Below are positions 5,236 through 5,499 of a stretch of DNA of 5,499 nucleotides, one piece after another. Made by a program: the position numbers and the translations under genes. Below the pieces are notes generated by a model that saw nothing but the letters and a program-made list of their open reading frames with translations, was not told the DNA's origin and searched no databases. Numbering within the stretch: position 1 is the stretch's first letter; the number at the start of each line of letters is the position of its first letter. The stretch is taken from positions 1 through 5,499 of the forward strand of contig SCUR01000415.1 in assembly GCA_004297235.1 (NCBI GenBank), given 5' to 3'. Source of the stretch: Candidatus Manganitrophaceae bacterium (lineage in GTDB: Bacteria > Nitrospirota > Nitrospiria > SBBL01 > Manganitrophaceae).

Positions 5236-5499
5236 TTATCCTTTCCGGAATGCTTCCTGCCAACGGAGAAGGTCGGCGGCAGGGACAGGCCGGCTGAAAA
5301 AATAACCCTGTGCGGCATCGCAGCCGAGGGAAGCGAGCCGTCCTCGGATCTCCCCGGTCTCCACCCCTTCGGCAATCACCTTCCTCCCGAGGTTGTGGGC
5401 GAGATCGATCGTCGAACGGACGATCGTCACATCTTCCTCGTCGGTGACCATGTTCTTAACGAAGGAGCGATCGATTTTGATCGCCGACACCGGAAGACG
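5236..5499 (-). CDS. EAL-domain protein, C-terminal 87 residues (5' end beyond window)
   Basis: C-terminal end of an EAL domain, which hydrolyses cyclic di-GMP to pGpG and so lowers a second messenger of motility and biofilm control. Counting from the window edge, visible motifs are LPVSAIKIDRSFV (2-14) with K8 and D10, VIAEGVET (41-48) with E44 and E47, and the C-terminal GCDAAQGYFFSRPVPA (59-74) with Q64. These K, E and Q positions are among the conserved catalytic and metal-linked residues of active enzymes, and none is replaced here. The EAL signature itself and the DDFGTG loop lie outside the window, so activity cannot be judged. The protein ends 13 residues after the SRPVPA motif, so nothing follows the EAL domain. 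Such domains are very often preceded by GGDEF, PAS or receiver domains; none can be seen. The frame is open to the window edge, with no start codon to prefer. Confidence 0.93.
   Translation of the reverse strand, partial: RLPVSAIKIDRSFVKNMVTDEEDVTIVRSTIDLAHNLGRKVIAEGVETGEIRGRLASLGCDAAQGYFFSRPVPAADLLRWQEAFRKG

Overview
The window is a GC-rich stretch of bacterial chromosome in which every supportable gene reads on the minus strand. From right to left it holds the 3' end of an EAL-domain (cyclic-di-GMP phosphodiesterase-type) gene, a gene for an exported protein that I do not recognise, and the start of an aromatic amino acid operon in the order pheA - hisC - aroF - tyrA. The tyrA gene runs off the left edge. 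A Gram-negative host is suggested by the Sec-type exported protein and by c-di-GMP signalling. The pheA-hisC-aroF-tyrA order recalls Nitrospirota and, less closely, Geobacter-like deltaproteobacteria, but this is an inference from remembered gene order and not proof of taxonomy.

Layout: 5499-5236 is the EAL C-terminus. 5235-5033 is a 203-base gap with a good sigma70-type promoter (TTGACA, 18 bases, TATTCT). 5032-4019 is the exported protein. 4018-3824 is a gap whose right part shows no gene and whose left part holds a very good sigma70 promoter for the operon (TTGAAA, 17 bases, TATACT). 3823-2729 is pheA with a TTG start, 2724-1627 is hisC (4-base gap, probably translationally coupled), 1545-532 is aroF, and 420-1 is the first 140 codons of tyrA with a GTG start. 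The hisC-aroF gap (81 bases) and the aroF-tyrA gap (111 bases) both carry inverted repeats built on the same 20-base module, (AGGCGNN)x2 followed by AGGGG.

How the genes work together: AroF (DAHP synthase, type I-beta with an N-terminal regulatory domain) commits PEP and erythrose-4-phosphate to the shikimate pathway. The PheA P-protein turns chorismate into prephenate and then phenylpyruvate. TyrA turns prephenate into 4-hydroxyphenylpyruvate. The HisC-family aminotransferase can plausibly aminate both keto acids to Phe and Tyr. The middle shikimate enzymes are not in the window.

In four of the five genes whose 5' end is visible, the longest possible reading frame is not the best gene model. 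I moved the starts of aroF, pheA and the exported protein downstream, and that of hisC by one codon, using Shine-Dalgarno sites, promoters that lie inside the longer frames, and residue numbering that matches characterised homologues. I found no CRISPR array, tRNA, rRNA, transposase, phage or defence gene. The metabolic part is ordinary. The items most worth a second look are the unrecognised exported protein and the shared intergenic repeat module.
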